A stretch of 64,000 nt of DNA, taken from positions 4,340,001 to 4,404,000 of the forward strand of contig NZ_CP163525.1 in assembly GCF_041080655.1 (NCBI RefSeq), in the 5' to 3' direction. The notes below the pieces were generated by a model. The model saw only the letters and a list, made by a program, of their open reading frames with translations. It was not told where the DNA came from and did no database searches. This DNA is from Streptomyces sp. CG4. GTDB lineage: Bacteria; Actinomycetota; Actinomycetes; Streptomycetales; Streptomycetaceae. Position 1 is the stretch's first letter, and the number at the start of each line of letters is the position of its first letter. Shown here one piece after another: positions 42,531 through 50,492 of the stretch. The translations under genes were made by a program, and so were the position numbers.

Positions 42531-42993
42531 CCGCGGGCGACACCGGCTGCTCCTCCGACACCGGCCCCTCCCCCACCGATCCCCTCGGCAGGGCCCCGGC
42601 CGGCGCCGGTCCTGTCGGCGCGGATCGCTGCGGCACCGCACCCGACGGCCCCGCTCTGGCCCTGGCCCCCGCGGCGAACGGCCCCTTTCCCGAGGCCGCC
42701 GTGACGTCCGAGGTCTCGCCGACGATCGCGCACCGCACCAGCCGTACGCCCTGCGCCGCCGCCACCCGCCCGGCCCGCCCGCAGGCCGCCGTACTGCCCT
42801 CGGCCCAGTGGTCCGCCGCAGCGAGCGCCGCCAGGTCCGCGGCGCCGGCCGCCCGGTGCCGGACCACGACGGCCTGCCCGAGTGCGAGCACCGCGCCGAA
42901 CACCACACAGAGCACGGCCATCGCCCCCAGGCTCCACACGGTGGCGGACCCCCGGTCGGACCGCAGCCGGTCCCGCACCCCCTCTCGCCTCAC
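42208..42993 (-). CDS. TadE-like (Rv3654c-type) secretion-neighbourhood protein with repeat tail
   Basis: This 261-residue protein has a short basic head with DRGSATVWSLGAMAVL and one membrane helix, then a domain LAALAAADHWAEGSTAAC typical of Rv3654c-like TadE proteins in actinobacterial Tad loci. The natural domain ends by about residue 120. The remaining ~140 residues are a Pro/Ser/Gly-rich tail of repeated LPGSPGPSRPLS-type units that overlap the 3' end of the helicase gene by 323 bp. GTG 42993 overlaps the TadE stop. Probably a minor pilin or assembly factor. Confidence 0.85.
   Translation of the reverse strand: MRREGVRDRLRSDRGSATVWSLGAMAVLCVVFGAVLALGQAVVVRHRAAGAADLAALAAADHWAEGSTAACGRAGRVAAAQGVRLVRCAIVGETSDVTAASGKGPFAAGARARAGPSGAVPQRSAPTGPAPAGALPRGSVGEGPVSEEQPVSPAVKLWAPVPEPARPSSPPAPSSRRSPGSPGPSRPLSLPGSPGPSRPLSLPGSPGPSRHLSLPGSPGPPSSQSPPCSPGSPDSLSPAGPPGPPGPPRPPSLPALPATAP
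42331..42460. repeat. 36-bp tandem repeat read in both directions
   Basis: Just over three copies of a 36-bp unit (core GGCTCAGGGGCCTTGAGGGG) lie within the overlap of the convergent helicase and TadE-like genes. One strand encodes SLGGSGALRGPE units, the other Pro/Ser-rich LPGSPGPSR-type units. Because 36 is divisible by three, copy changes leave both frames intact. Confidence 0.85.
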
Positions 42994-43382
42994 GACCCCG
43001 CCTCCCCGGCCCCTGTCGTCCGATCAGCCCCTGTCGTCTCCTCGGCCGGCGCGACGGCCTCCTCCCGAACCTCGAACGGCAGCCCGCTCAGCACCGGCGG
43101 CCTGGCCACCACCGTCACCCGCACCTGGTCGCCCTCGCGCCCGACGGTCACGCGCGCCCCGCGCGGCGCCGCCTCCCGGGTCACCGTCACCACCGCGTCG
43201 GGCGTGTCCTGACGGGCAGCGGCCCGGGCGCCGATGCGGGCGGCATCCACACACCGGATCTGCGCGGCCACCACGAGCAGCCCCCAGACCAGCGCCATCG
43301 TGAACGCCACCAGCACACACAGCGCCACGGCCGCCTCCGCGGTCACGAACCCCCGGTCCGCGCCTCGCTCACATCCGCGCAC
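42990..43382 (-). CDS. TadE-family pilus protein
   Basis: This 130-residue pseudopilin-like protein has the TadE-type start DRGFVTAEAAVALCVLVAFT with a hydrophobic N-terminal helix preceded by a possible processing site, then a globular part VVTVTREAAPRGARVTVGRE. GTG 43382 follows AGAAGG at 6 nt. It overlaps the DUF4244 gene by 14 bp and the Rv3654c-like gene by 4 bp. It is part of the Tad (tight adherence) operon and may be an external pilus subunit or assembly factor. Confidence 0.88.
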   Translation of the reverse strand: MRGCERGADRGFVTAEAAVALCVLVAFTMALVWGLLVVAAQIRCVDAARIGARAAARQDTPDAVVTVTREAAPRGARVTVGREGDQVRVTVVARPPVLSGLPFEVREEAVAPAEETTGADRTTGAGEAGS

Positions 43383-43569
43383 TGAGGGCCTTCTTCACGA
43401 TGTCCTGCAGCTCCGCCCGGACCTGGCCGCTGGTGACGACCTCGTAGAGCAGCAAGGCGAACCCGACGGCCGCGATGATCCCCATCGCGTACTCGGACGT
43501 CACCATTCCGGCGTCCCTGCGCCCCTTCCCCCGCAGCCGTACCGCCGCTGCCTCGATCTTCCTGCGCAT
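43369..43569 (-). CDS. DUF4244 Flp-pilin-like protein
   Basis: This 66-residue protein has a basic head, the segment RDAGMVTSEYAMGIIAAVGFALLLYEVVTSG and a short helical tail. The glutamate-tyrosine pair after a glycine and the long hydrophobic helix resemble Flp pilins, so this is the best candidate for the main pilus subunit. ATG 43569 is chosen because GGGGG lies 5 nt upstream; ATG 43581 has no ribosome-binding site. It sits between the Tad membrane proteins and the TadE genes. Confidence 0.9.
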   Translation of the reverse strand: MRRKIEAAAVRLRGKGRRDAGMVTSEYAMGIIAAVGFALLLYEVVTSGQVRAELQDIVKKALSARM

Positions 43570-43645
43570 TCCAACCCCCATGAGATTCAGGTCTTTTGTT
43601 CTTTTTCTTCCGTTCCTGCCCGGTCTCGTTCGCCCTCGTACCGCC

Positions 43646-44425
43646 TCACCTCCCTCCCACCACGCCCCCCGCGAGTCCGATCACGACGGGCAGCACACCG
43701 ACCGCGATGAAGGCGGGCAGGAAGCACAGACCCACCGGCGCGGAGATCAGTACGGCCGCGCGCCGGGCCCGGGCCGTCGCGGTACGGGCCCACTGCGCAC
43801 GGGCGTCCGAGGCGAGACGGGCGGCCGGACCGGCCGCCGGGAGCCCGGACTCGTCAGCCCGCTCCAGCAGCCGCGCCAGGGCCCCGGCGCCGGGCAGCTC
43901 GGCCAACCGCCGCCAGGCGGCCGCCGGTTCACCGCCGAGGCGCACCTCGGCCGCGCCCTGCGCCAACGCCTGCCCCACCGGCCCGTCGAGCGCCTCCCCC
44001 ACCGCCTGGGCGGCGATCACCGGGCCGGCACCGGCCGCAACACAGGCAGCCAGCAGGTCGGCCGCGAGCGGGAGTTGGCGGGTGGCCGCGGCCTCGTCGA
44101 CCGGCGCCGCCCGGCCTGCCGCCGCCTGCCGGCTGCGCCAGCGCCACAGCACGACCCCGGTCCCCAGTCCCAGGACGGCCCCGGTCACGCCGCCGACCAG
44201 GACCCAGGTGCCGCACACCGCCCCGGCCGGCGGCAGCCACCACCGCGCAGCGTCCGCCGCCGCGAACCGCGACCTGGGCGCCGGAACCTCCCGGCCCAGC
44301 AGCTCGGCCACCCGACGCCGTGCCCGACGCCGCCGCCGGACCAGATCCAACCGCCAAACCGCCCAGCCGAGGGCCGGCGTCACGCCCCCGAACATCCCCA
44401 ACCTGTGGACAACGTCCCCGCTCAT
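43646..44425 (-). CDS. tadC: type II secretion F-domain protein (TadC-like)
   Basis: This 259-residue inner-membrane platform protein of the Tad system has a T2SSF domain: LPLAADLLAACVAAGAGPVI, AWRRLAELPGAGALARLLERA, and the C-terminal helices GLCFLPAFIAVGVLPVVIGL. It has about three or four membrane segments. ATG 44425 begins a plausible first helix region. A gap of 162 bp separates it from the other F-domain gene upstream. Confidence 0.9.
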   Translation of the reverse strand: MSGDVVHRLGMFGGVTPALGWAVWRLDLVRRRRRARRRVAELLGREVPAPRSRFAAADAARWWLPPAGAVCGTWVLVGGVTGAVLGLGTGVVLWRWRSRQAAAGRAAPVDEAAATRQLPLAADLLAACVAAGAGPVIAAQAVGEALDGPVGQALAQGAAEVRLGGEPAAAWRRLAELPGAGALARLLERADESGLPAAGPAARLASDARAQWARTATARARRAAVLISAPVGLCFLPAFIAVGVLPVVIGLAGGVVGGR

Positions 44426-44587
44426 GCCGCCCGCTCTCCCCACATGTCCCGACCCGAGGCACCCGTCGCACGCCGGGCCCCGCTCACCACTCCACCGCTC
44501 ACCACTGCGTCCGCTCTCCCCACGGGTCCCAGCCCGAGGCACCCATTCCGCACCGGCCACCACACGGCTCACTCACCCCTCCCCCGT

Positions 44588-45433
44588 TCACACCGTCCCC
44601 GCCGCCCGCACGATCCGCACCGCCCACCACATCCCGGCCGCCTCGAACACCGACCCGGCTGCCAGGCAGGCGAGACCGGGGCCGGTGTGGAGCAGTACGT
44701 GGAGCGGGGCCGCGCCCATCGCCGAGCCGAGGAGCAGGCCGAGGGCGGGCAGGACGGCGAGCAGCACCGTGGTCGCCCGGGCGCCCGCCAACTGGGCTCG
44801 CAGGTCCGCTCGTTGGTCGCGCTCGGCGCGCAGGGCCGCGTCCAGCCGGTCCAGGCCGGCCGCGAGTCCGGCACCCTGGTCCACGGCCACCCGCCAGCAC
44901 GCGGCCAGCCCGAGCAGGCCCTCGGCGCCCGGTTGCCGGGCCGCCGCGGCGAGCGCGCCGGGTACGTCTCCGCCGAACCGCGCCGCCGCGACCACGGTCG
45001 CCTGCGCCTCGCCCAGCCCGCCGGAGTCCTGTGCCGCCCGCAGCAGCGCCTCGCCCGGCTGCCGTCCGGCGCGCACCTCCCCGGCGAGCGCCCCGCACAG
45101 GGCGATCACCGCGTCCGCCCGCCGCTCCCGGACGCGCCGGGCCTGGCGCGCCAGCCGCACCCGGCGCAACACCGGCACTCCGGCCGCCCCCGCGGCTACC
45201 GGAATCACCGAGGCCCCCAGCAGCCCGAGCATCAGGCCGGCCACGAGCGCCCACCACTCGGCCCCCAAGCGGCCGCGCAGCCGCCGTAGTTCCGTGCGGG
45301 CCTGGTCCCAGGAGGGCGGGCCGATCGCCACCGCTCCGCCGCCCGCGAGCAGCAGCCGCGCCCGCCGCACCCCGTAATGAGGCCCGCCCAGCAGCCAGAC
45401 CAGCGCGCCGAGACAGAGCAGCGCGGCCGTCAT
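44588..45433 (-). CDS. tadB: type II secretion F-domain protein (TadB-like)
   Basis: This 281-residue integral membrane protein of the Tad platform has a T2SSF domain (ADAVIALCGALAGEVRAGRQ, AAARFGGDVPGALAAAARQP, ACWRVAVDQGAGLAAGLDRL). Helices at both ends and in the middle give about four membrane segments. ATG 45433 has GGTGA 7 nt upstream; GTG 45451, overlapping the TadA stop, is an alternative with AAAGG 8 nt upstream. It works with TadC and the TadA ATPase. Confidence 0.9.
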   Translation of the reverse strand: MTAALLCLGALVWLLGGPHYGVRRARLLLAGGGAVAIGPPSWDQARTELRRLRGRLGAEWWALVAGLMLGLLGASVIPVAAGAAGVPVLRRVRLARQARRVRERRADAVIALCGALAGEVRAGRQPGEALLRAAQDSGGLGEAQATVVAAARFGGDVPGALAAAARQPGAEGLLGLAACWRVAVDQGAGLAAGLDRLDAALRAERDQRADLRAQLAGARATTVLLAVLPALGLLLGSAMGAAPLHVLLHTGPGLACLAAGSVFEAAGMWWAVRIVRAAGTV

Positions 45434-45440
45434 GGACGTC

Positions 45441-46673
45441 TCACCGGTCACTTCCGTCACCTTTCTCAGCCCTCCCCGAACACGAGTCCTCCCCGAACTC
45501 CCCCGCGGCCCCCAAGAGGCACCGCAGCCGCTCCCAGCCCCGCTCCCGCACGAAGGCCCGCTCGCCCCAGCGCAGGGCCGGCACCGTCCGGACCAGCCCC
45601 GTGGCGTCCCGCTCCAGTACGTGCACCTCGGCGATCCGGCGCCGCCCGGACCGGTCCCGTACGAGATGCACGACCACGGAGAGCGCGGCCGCCAGTTGGC
45701 TGTGCAGTGCGGCCCGGTCGAGCCCGGCGGCCGTGGCCAGCGCTTCCAGGCGGGCCGGTACGTCTGCGGCGGCATTGGCGTGGACCGTGCAACAGCCGCC
45801 CTCATGGCCCGTGTTGAGAGCCGCGAGCAGATGCACGACCTCGGGTCCGCGGACCTCTCCGACGACCAGCCGGTCGGGGCGCATCCGCAGCGCCTGCCGG
45901 ACGAGGTCCTCCAGGGTGACCAGTCCGGCACCCTCCTGGTTCGCGGGCCGGGTCTCCAGCCGGACGACGTGCGGGTGGTCCGGGCGCAGCTCGGCCGAGT
46001 CCTCGGCGAGCACGATCCGCTCGCCCGCGCCGACCAGGCCCAGCAGTGCGCTGAGCAGGGTCGTCTTGCCGCAGCCGGTTCCGCCGCTGACGAGGAAGGA
46101 GAGCCGGGCCGCCAGCAGCGCCCGCAGGATCCGGTCGCCGCCGGGCGGCACCGTGCCGGCCTCGACCAGTTCCTCCAGCGTGAACGCCCGGGGCCGTACG
46201 ACCCGCAGGGCCAGGCAGGTACAGCCGACGGCGACCGGGGGCAGCACCGCGTGCAGCCTCGTTCCGTCGGGCAGCCGGGCGTCCGCCCACGGCCGGGCGT
46301 CGTCCAGCCGGCGTCCGGCCACCGTGGCCAGCCGCTGCGCGAGGCGTCGCACGGCCGCCGCGTCGGGGAAGGTCACCGGGGTCAGCTCCAGTCCCCCGCC
46401 GCGGTCCACCCACACCCGGTCCGGGGCGGACACCAGGACGTCGGTGACGTCCGGGTCGGCGAGCAGCGGCTCCAGGGGGCCGGAGCCGACGAGTTCGGAC
46501 CTCAGCTGCCGGGCCGCGCCGAGGACCTCGGCGTCGCCGAGCACCCGGCCCTGTTCGCGCAGGGCCTGGGCCACGCGCGCGGGGGTGGGTTCGGCGCCGC
46601 TCTCGGCCAGCCGGCGCCGGACGCCGTCGAGCAGGGCGGCGCCGTCCGCGCGGTCGAGTCCGGGGAGGCTCAT
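45441..46673 (-). CDS. tadA: TadA/CpaF-type secretion ATPase
   Basis: This 410-residue hexameric ATPase powers pilus assembly at the cytoplasmic membrane face. It carries Walker A GGTGCGKTTLL, the Asp box IVLAEDSAELRPDHPHVV, Walker B VVGEVRGPEVVHLLAALNTGH and the His box CTVHANAAADVPARL. The N-terminal all-helical part of about 80 residues is the usual CpaF extension. Its ATG overlaps the stop of the Ssd/CpaE-like gene by 4 bp. Confidence 0.95.
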   Translation of the reverse strand: MSLPGLDRADGAALLDGVRRRLAESGAEPTPARVAQALREQGRVLGDAEVLGAARQLRSELVGSGPLEPLLADPDVTDVLVSAPDRVWVDRGGGLELTPVTFPDAAAVRRLAQRLATVAGRRLDDARPWADARLPDGTRLHAVLPPVAVGCTCLALRVVRPRAFTLEELVEAGTVPPGGDRILRALLAARLSFLVSGGTGCGKTTLLSALLGLVGAGERIVLAEDSAELRPDHPHVVRLETRPANQEGAGLVTLEDLVRQALRMRPDRLVVGEVRGPEVVHLLAALNTGHEGGCCTVHANAAADVPARLEALATAAGLDRAALHSQLAAALSVVVHLVRDRSGRRRIAEVHVLERDATGLVRTVPALRWGERAFVRERGWERLRCLLGAAGEFGEDSCSGRAEKGDGSDR

Positions 46674-47776
46674 CGGGTGCCTCCGGCCTCGACCAGCGCG
46701 CGTTCCCAGAAGTTCGCGCAGAAGCGGGCGAGCGGGCCGCGGCCGGTCGCGGCGGGCGGTTTCGCGCCGCCCTGCGGGCGCAGCAGCGGCGGTTCGACCG
46801 GTACCTCACCGGCCAGTGGCAGGCCGAGCAGGCGGGCCACCTCCCGGTCGTCCAGGCCCGGTGCGTACGGCCCGCGCACCGCCACGCGCACGTCGCGCAC
46901 GACCATGCCGACGGCCGAGGCGACCCGCCCTGCGGCCGCGACCGCGCGCAGCTCGGCGGGGACGACGAGCAGCGCCAGGTCGAGCTGGGCGAGGGCTTCG
47001 GCGACCCCGTCGTCGAGCCGGCGGGGCAGGTCGACCACGACCGTGCCGCCGCGCCGCCGTGCTGCGGCGAGCACCGCGCGCACCGCCTGCGCCGGGATGG
47101 CGACGCAGTCCCCGCGGTCCCAGCTCAGCACCCGCAGGGAGTGCAGTTCGGGCAGCGACTCCTCCAGGGCGCCGCCGCCGACCCGGCCGCGCGAGGCGGC
47201 GAAGGCGGGCCAGCGCAGCCCGTCGGCGCTCTCGCCGCCGAGGAGTACATCGAGTCCGCCACCGAGCGGATCGGCGTCCACGAGGAGGGTGCGCAGTCCC
47301 TCGCGCGCGGAGGTGACGGCGAGCGCGCACGCGAGCGTGGAGGCGCCGGCCCCGCCCCGGCCGCCGATCACCCCGACGGTGAGGGCCGGGCGGCCGACGC
47401 CCTCGGCGACGTCGGCGATCCGGTCGACCAGCCACTGCTCGCCGTCGGGCAGCATCAGGACATGGTCCGCGCCGATCTCCACGGCGCGTTTCCACACCCC
47501 CGGGTCGTCCTGGTCGCGGCCGACCAGCACCACTCCGCGCCGCCGCGGAGCCGCGCCGACCCGGCGGGCGGCGTCGTCGCCGACCAGCACCAGCGGGGCC
47601 GACTGCCAGCCATCGCCGTTGTCGGGCACGCCGTGGTGGACCTCGGGTGTGGCGCCCGCGGCCGCGCACAGGCGCAGCAGGTCGTCCAGGAGTTCGGCGT
47701 CCTCGGTGACGATGAGCGGCCGGTCCTGCCTGTCTCCGGTGCCGGGCGGCGGGTCGTGAGTGACGGTTCCGGTCAC
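46670..47776 (-). CDS. CpaE/Ssd-like MinD-type protein with altered Walker A
   Basis: This 368-residue protein has an N-terminal receiver-like part (LIVTEDAELLDDLLRLCAAA) and a MinD/ParA-like domain. The P-loop reads GGRGGAGASTLACALA, where the two lysines of the deviant Walker A are Arg and Ala, a change seen in actinobacterial Ssd (septum site determining) proteins. DADPLGGGLDVLLG and VVVDLPRRLDD follow. It is the first gene of the Tad operon and probably places the pilus machine. GTG 47776 has GGGGGAA 6 nt upstream. Confidence 0.9.
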   Translation of the reverse strand: MTGTVTHDPPPGTGDRQDRPLIVTEDAELLDDLLRLCAAAGATPEVHHGVPDNGDGWQSAPLVLVGDDAARRVGAAPRRRGVVLVGRDQDDPGVWKRAVEIGADHVLMLPDGEQWLVDRIADVAEGVGRPALTVGVIGGRGGAGASTLACALAVTSAREGLRTLLVDADPLGGGLDVLLGGESADGLRWPAFAASRGRVGGGALEESLPELHSLRVLSWDRGDCVAIPAQAVRAVLAAARRRGGTVVVDLPRRLDDGVAEALAQLDLALLVVPAELRAVAAAGRVASAVGMVVRDVRVAVRGPYAPGLDDREVARLLGLPLAGEVPVEPPLLRPQGGAKPPAATGRGPLARFCANFWERALVEAGGTR

Positions 47777-47974
47777 GAGTGGTTCCCCCTTCGCTGCGCG
47801 GGCCGCGCAGCCTCTGCGGCCACGCGAATCCCAAAGGTGTGAAGAACCGCCAAGCGGCCCCCCATATGAACGGCCGACAGAAACCGGCCAAACGCGCTCC
47901 GGCAATCGGAACCGGCCATGAACTCGCCGCGGCCCGAGCGCGCTGGAATCACGGTGCAGCGATCCGCGAAATCA

Positions 47975-48073
47975 TGTGGATCTTGGTGGAAAACTGTGGA
48001 CGACTCGGAGGCTGTGAATATCGCCATCACCCATACCGGTGACCTCTGTGCCGATCCCTGTGCGACTTCCACA
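47975..48073. promoter_or_regulatory. cluster of three DnaA-box-like sequences
   Basis: TCGTCCACA (minus strand, 47995-48003) fits the streptomycete DnaA-box pattern fully. AGATCCACA (minus, 47975-47983) and ACTTCCACA (plus, 48065-48073) share the TCCACA core. The first two are 20 bp apart. Confidence 0.3.
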
Positions 48074-48200
48074 GAGCAGCGCGATGATTACCACGAGTGA
48101 CGAATCATGGGCATGCGGAAGCGGCGGCCACGGCGGCACGCTGTCGGCCCCGCGGCCGCACAAGGAAAGGGAGGAAGGGAGAAAACCCGCCCGGACATGC

Positions 48201-48266
48201 GACGACCCCCGCCGGGGGGGAGAGCGGGGGTCGTCCCCACGGCCGACTCGGGGGGGGAGGAGTCGG
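48201..48266. terminator. two adjacent stable hairpins
   Basis: Arms GACGACCCCCG (48201-48211) and CGGGGGTCGTC (48225-48235) form an 11-bp stem. CCGACTC (48243-48249) and GAGTCGG (48260-48266) form a 7-bp stem. Both have G-rich loops. They lie about 105 bp upstream of the HAD gene and could end a small RNA or act as a leader structure. Confidence 0.5.
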
Positions 48267-48370
48267 ACCGGGTTAGCACGGTCGCGAACGATCCGTGACT
48301 TCCATGGTGTACCCGAGAGCCCTCTCAGGCAAACCCACGCGCCCCACCTTACGCCGAATGGTGGGCGCCT

Positions 48371-49201
48371 ATGCTCGGGGACGTGGAAAACCACTCCTTG
48401 CCCCGCGCAGCGGCCTTCTTTGACCTGGACAAGACGGTCATTGCGAAGTCGAGCACACTCACGTTCAGCAAGTCCTTCTACCAAGGTGGGCTGATCAACC
48501 GCAGGGCCGCGCTGCGTACCGCATATGCCCAGTTCGTCTTCCTGGCCGGCGGCCTGGACCACGACCAGATGGAGCGCATGCGCGCGTATCTGTCCGACCT
48601 GTGCCGCGGCTGGAACGTGCAGCAGGTGCGGGAGATCGTCGCCGAGACCCTGCACGACCTGATCGACCCGATCATCTACGACGAGGCGGCCTCCCTCATC
48701 GAGGAGCACCACACGGCCGGGCGGGACGTGGTGATCGTGTCCACCTCGGGCGCCGAGGTGGTCGAGCCGATCGGTGAACTGCTGGGCGCGGACCGGGTGG
48801 TGGCCACGCGCATGGTCGTCGGCGAGGACGGCTGCTTCACCGGGGAGGTGGAGTACTACGCCTACGGCCCGACCAAGGCCGAGGCGATCCGGGAACTCGC
48901 CGCGTCCGAGGGCTACGACCTCGAGCGCTGCTACGCCTACAGCGACTCCGCGACCGATCTGCCGATGCTCCAGGAGGTCGGGCACCCGCACGCGGTGAAC
49001 CCGGACCGCGCACTGCGCCGCGAGGCGGTCGCGCACGGTTGGCCGATTCTGGAGTTCCGCAAGCCGGTCCCGCTCAAGAAACGGCTGCCCACGTTCTCCG
49101 TGCCGCCCCGGCCGGCGCTCGTCGCGGCGGCGGCCGTTGGAGCTGCGGCCGCGACAGCCGGTCTCGTCTGGTACGCCAACCGGCGCCGCTCCACGGCCTG
49201 A
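48371..49201 (+). CDS. HAD-IB family hydrolase with C-terminal membrane helix
   Basis: This 276-residue SerB-like phosphatase of the HAD-IB group has motif I FFDLDKTVIAKSS, motif II VVIVSTSGAEVVEP, and motif III/IV KAEAIRELAASEGY with AYSDSATDLPML. The final ~35 residues contain one membrane helix (ALVAAAAVGAAAATAGLVWY) and a basic end, so it is membrane-anchored with the enzyme inside. The ATG at 48371 has no clear ribosome-binding site; GTG 48383 (VENHSLPRAA) is a possible start. Streptomycete homologues are tied to morphological differentiation, and the substrate is unknown. Confidence 0.92.
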   Translation: MLGDVENHSLPRAAAFFDLDKTVIAKSSTLTFSKSFYQGGLINRRAALRTAYAQFVFLAGGLDHDQMERMRAYLSDLCRGWNVQQVREIVAETLHDLIDPIIYDEAASLIEEHHTAGRDVVIVSTSGAEVVEPIGELLGADRVVATRMVVGEDGCFTGEVEYYAYGPTKAEAIRELAASEGYDLERCYAYSDSATDLPMLQEVGHPHAVNPDRALRREAVAHGWPILEFRKPVPLKKRLPTFSVPPRPALVAAAAVGAAAATAGLVWYANRRRSTA

Positions 49202-49241
49202 CTGGCGCCCGTTTCAACCCCGTTTGAACCTGAAAGTAAAG

Positions 49242-49514
49242 AAGTGCAGGCAGGGGTTCCGCTTCCTCTGGGCTCGCGGTAGAAAGAACATAGGCCCGCG
49301 AGACCAGAGGACATCCGCGAGGATCACCTGTCACTACGCACTTGGCCACACGGACCCTGCATGAACATCGGGCACCCACGCGACGTCGACCCGTCGATTA
49401 CGGGCCAGCAGCACCAGGTGACGGGCAAAGTTCCCCGACCTGATGGGCACATATCGAGGACGCTTGGTAACCCGGTGAGCATGCCAGCGGCGGTACGAGG
49501 ACTCGTACCGCCGC
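49242..49514 (+). ncRNA. structured RNA candidate, 6S-like (scr3559-type)
   Basis: The gap between the HAD and Fic-like genes has strong RNA structure. AAGTGC (49242-49247) pairs with GCACTT (49338-49343), and CAGG with CCTG inside it. A central hairpin at 49265-49310 has two 7-bp helices, CCTCTGG/CCAGAGG and CTCGCGG/CCGCGAG, around one G/A mismatch. A 13-bp terminator-like stem closes the region at 49487-49514. From memory, the S. coelicolor 6S-like RNA scr3559 is encoded in the equivalent gap. Strand and ends are inferred. Confidence 0.5.
49487..49514. terminator. 13-bp perfect stem, bidirectional terminator
   Basis: GCGGCGGTACGAG and CTCGTACCGCCGC pair perfectly. On the plus strand AACTCTTGT follows. 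It would stop transcripts from the RNA candidate and from the convergent Fic-like gene. Confidence 0.75.
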
Positions 49515-49566
49515 AACTCTTGTCCGGATATTTTCCGGGACTCCCCTGGGATTCCCCGGAGTTCCC

Positions 49567-50391
49567 TCAGGCCGCACCGCGCTGCAGTGCCTCGCACACG
49601 GCCGTCGACTCGCGCGCACCCAGCTCGATCGCCCTGCCGCAGTGGGCGATCCAGGCCGCCATGCCCTCAGGGGTGCCGGAGGCATATCCGTCCAGCGCCG
49701 CCAGGTAGGAGGCGCGGCCCAGTTCGGCATGGCCGACCTCGGCCGGGCAGATCGCCTTGGGGTCCAGGCCGCTGCCGATCAACACGATCCGCTCGGCGGT
49801 GCGTGCGACCAGGCCGTTGTGGGACACGAAGGGCCGCAGTGCGAGCAGCTCGCCGTGCACCACGGCGGCCGTCACCAGCGCGGGCGCGGACGTCCCGGCG
49901 ATGATCAGGTCCGCGAGCCCCTCCAGCCGGCCGGAGACCTCCTGGGCGTCCGGCAGCGGCAGCTCGATCAGCGGCTCGTCCACCGCCTCACCGGCCTGGC
50001 GCGGCCTGCCGATCTCGTCACCCTTGCCCGCCGCGGCCACCAGGTGCAGTCGCGCCAGCACCCGTAGGGGTGACTGCCGCCAGATGGACAGCAGCTGCCC
50101 CGCTTCCGCCGACAGCCTGAGGGCGGCGCCCATGACGCGCGCCTCGTCGTCGACGCCGAAGTCGGTGCGCCGCCGCACCTCCTCCAGGGCCCAGTCGGCG
50201 CCGGACAGCGCAGCGGAGCCGCGGGAGCCGCGCAGGGCGGCCTCGGCGGTGATCTCGGTGCTGCGGCGCCGCATGATCCGGTGCCCGTAGACCCGGTCCA
50301 CGGCCTTGCGCACGGACTCCACGGAGTCGGCGACACCGGGCAGGGAGCCCAGGGCCGCGAGCGGGTCGGCGTTCGCGCCTGTCGTACTCAT
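49567..50391 (-). CDS. Fic-like protein with degenerate catalytic motif
   Basis: This 274-residue protein is predicted all-helical. The segment HGELLALRPFVSHNGLVAR aligns with the Fic motif HPFxxGNGR, but the catalytic histidine is Arg and the glycine-asparagine order is disturbed. AMP transfer is therefore unlikely. Streptomycete homologues have been annotated as Fic proteins or oxidoreductases without evidence I can see. ATG 50391 has AGGG nearby. It is divergent from the ATPase gene, with 100 bp between starts. Confidence 0.72.
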   Translation of the reverse strand: MSTTGANADPLAALGSLPGVADSVESVRKAVDRVYGHRIMRRRSTEITAEAALRGSRGSAALSGADWALEEVRRRTDFGVDDEARVMGAALRLSAEAGQLLSIWRQSPLRVLARLHLVAAAGKGDEIGRPRQAGEAVDEPLIELPLPDAQEVSGRLEGLADLIIAGTSAPALVTAAVVHGELLALRPFVSHNGLVARTAERIVLIGSGLDPKAICPAEVGHAELGRASYLAALDGYASGTPEGMAAWIAHCGRAIELGARESTAVCEALQRGAA

Positions 50392-50492
50392 GAGTACGAC
50401 CCTACGCACCGCGGCGGCCCGCCCCTCGAAGGAGTGGTCTTCTTCACTTCTCCATGACACATACAGCCATCACCCGACTACTGTTGGTGAAC

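Larger units (their letters stand above)
47777..48370. other. divergent intergenic region between the Tad operon and the HAD gene
   Basis: No protein-coding gene is convincing in these 594 bp. The part at 47950-48075 is AT-richer and carries three DnaA-box-like sequences. Two stable hairpins at 48201-48235 and 48243-48266 follow. A small RNA here is possible. Confidence 0.55.

Noticed and set aside
48313..48345. CTCTCAGGCAAA, resembling the end of a glycine riboswitch, before the HAD gene
   Set aside because: The upstream conserved parts of a glycine aptamer are not found and no glycine gene follows; GAGAG and CTCTC next to it form only a tiny hairpin.
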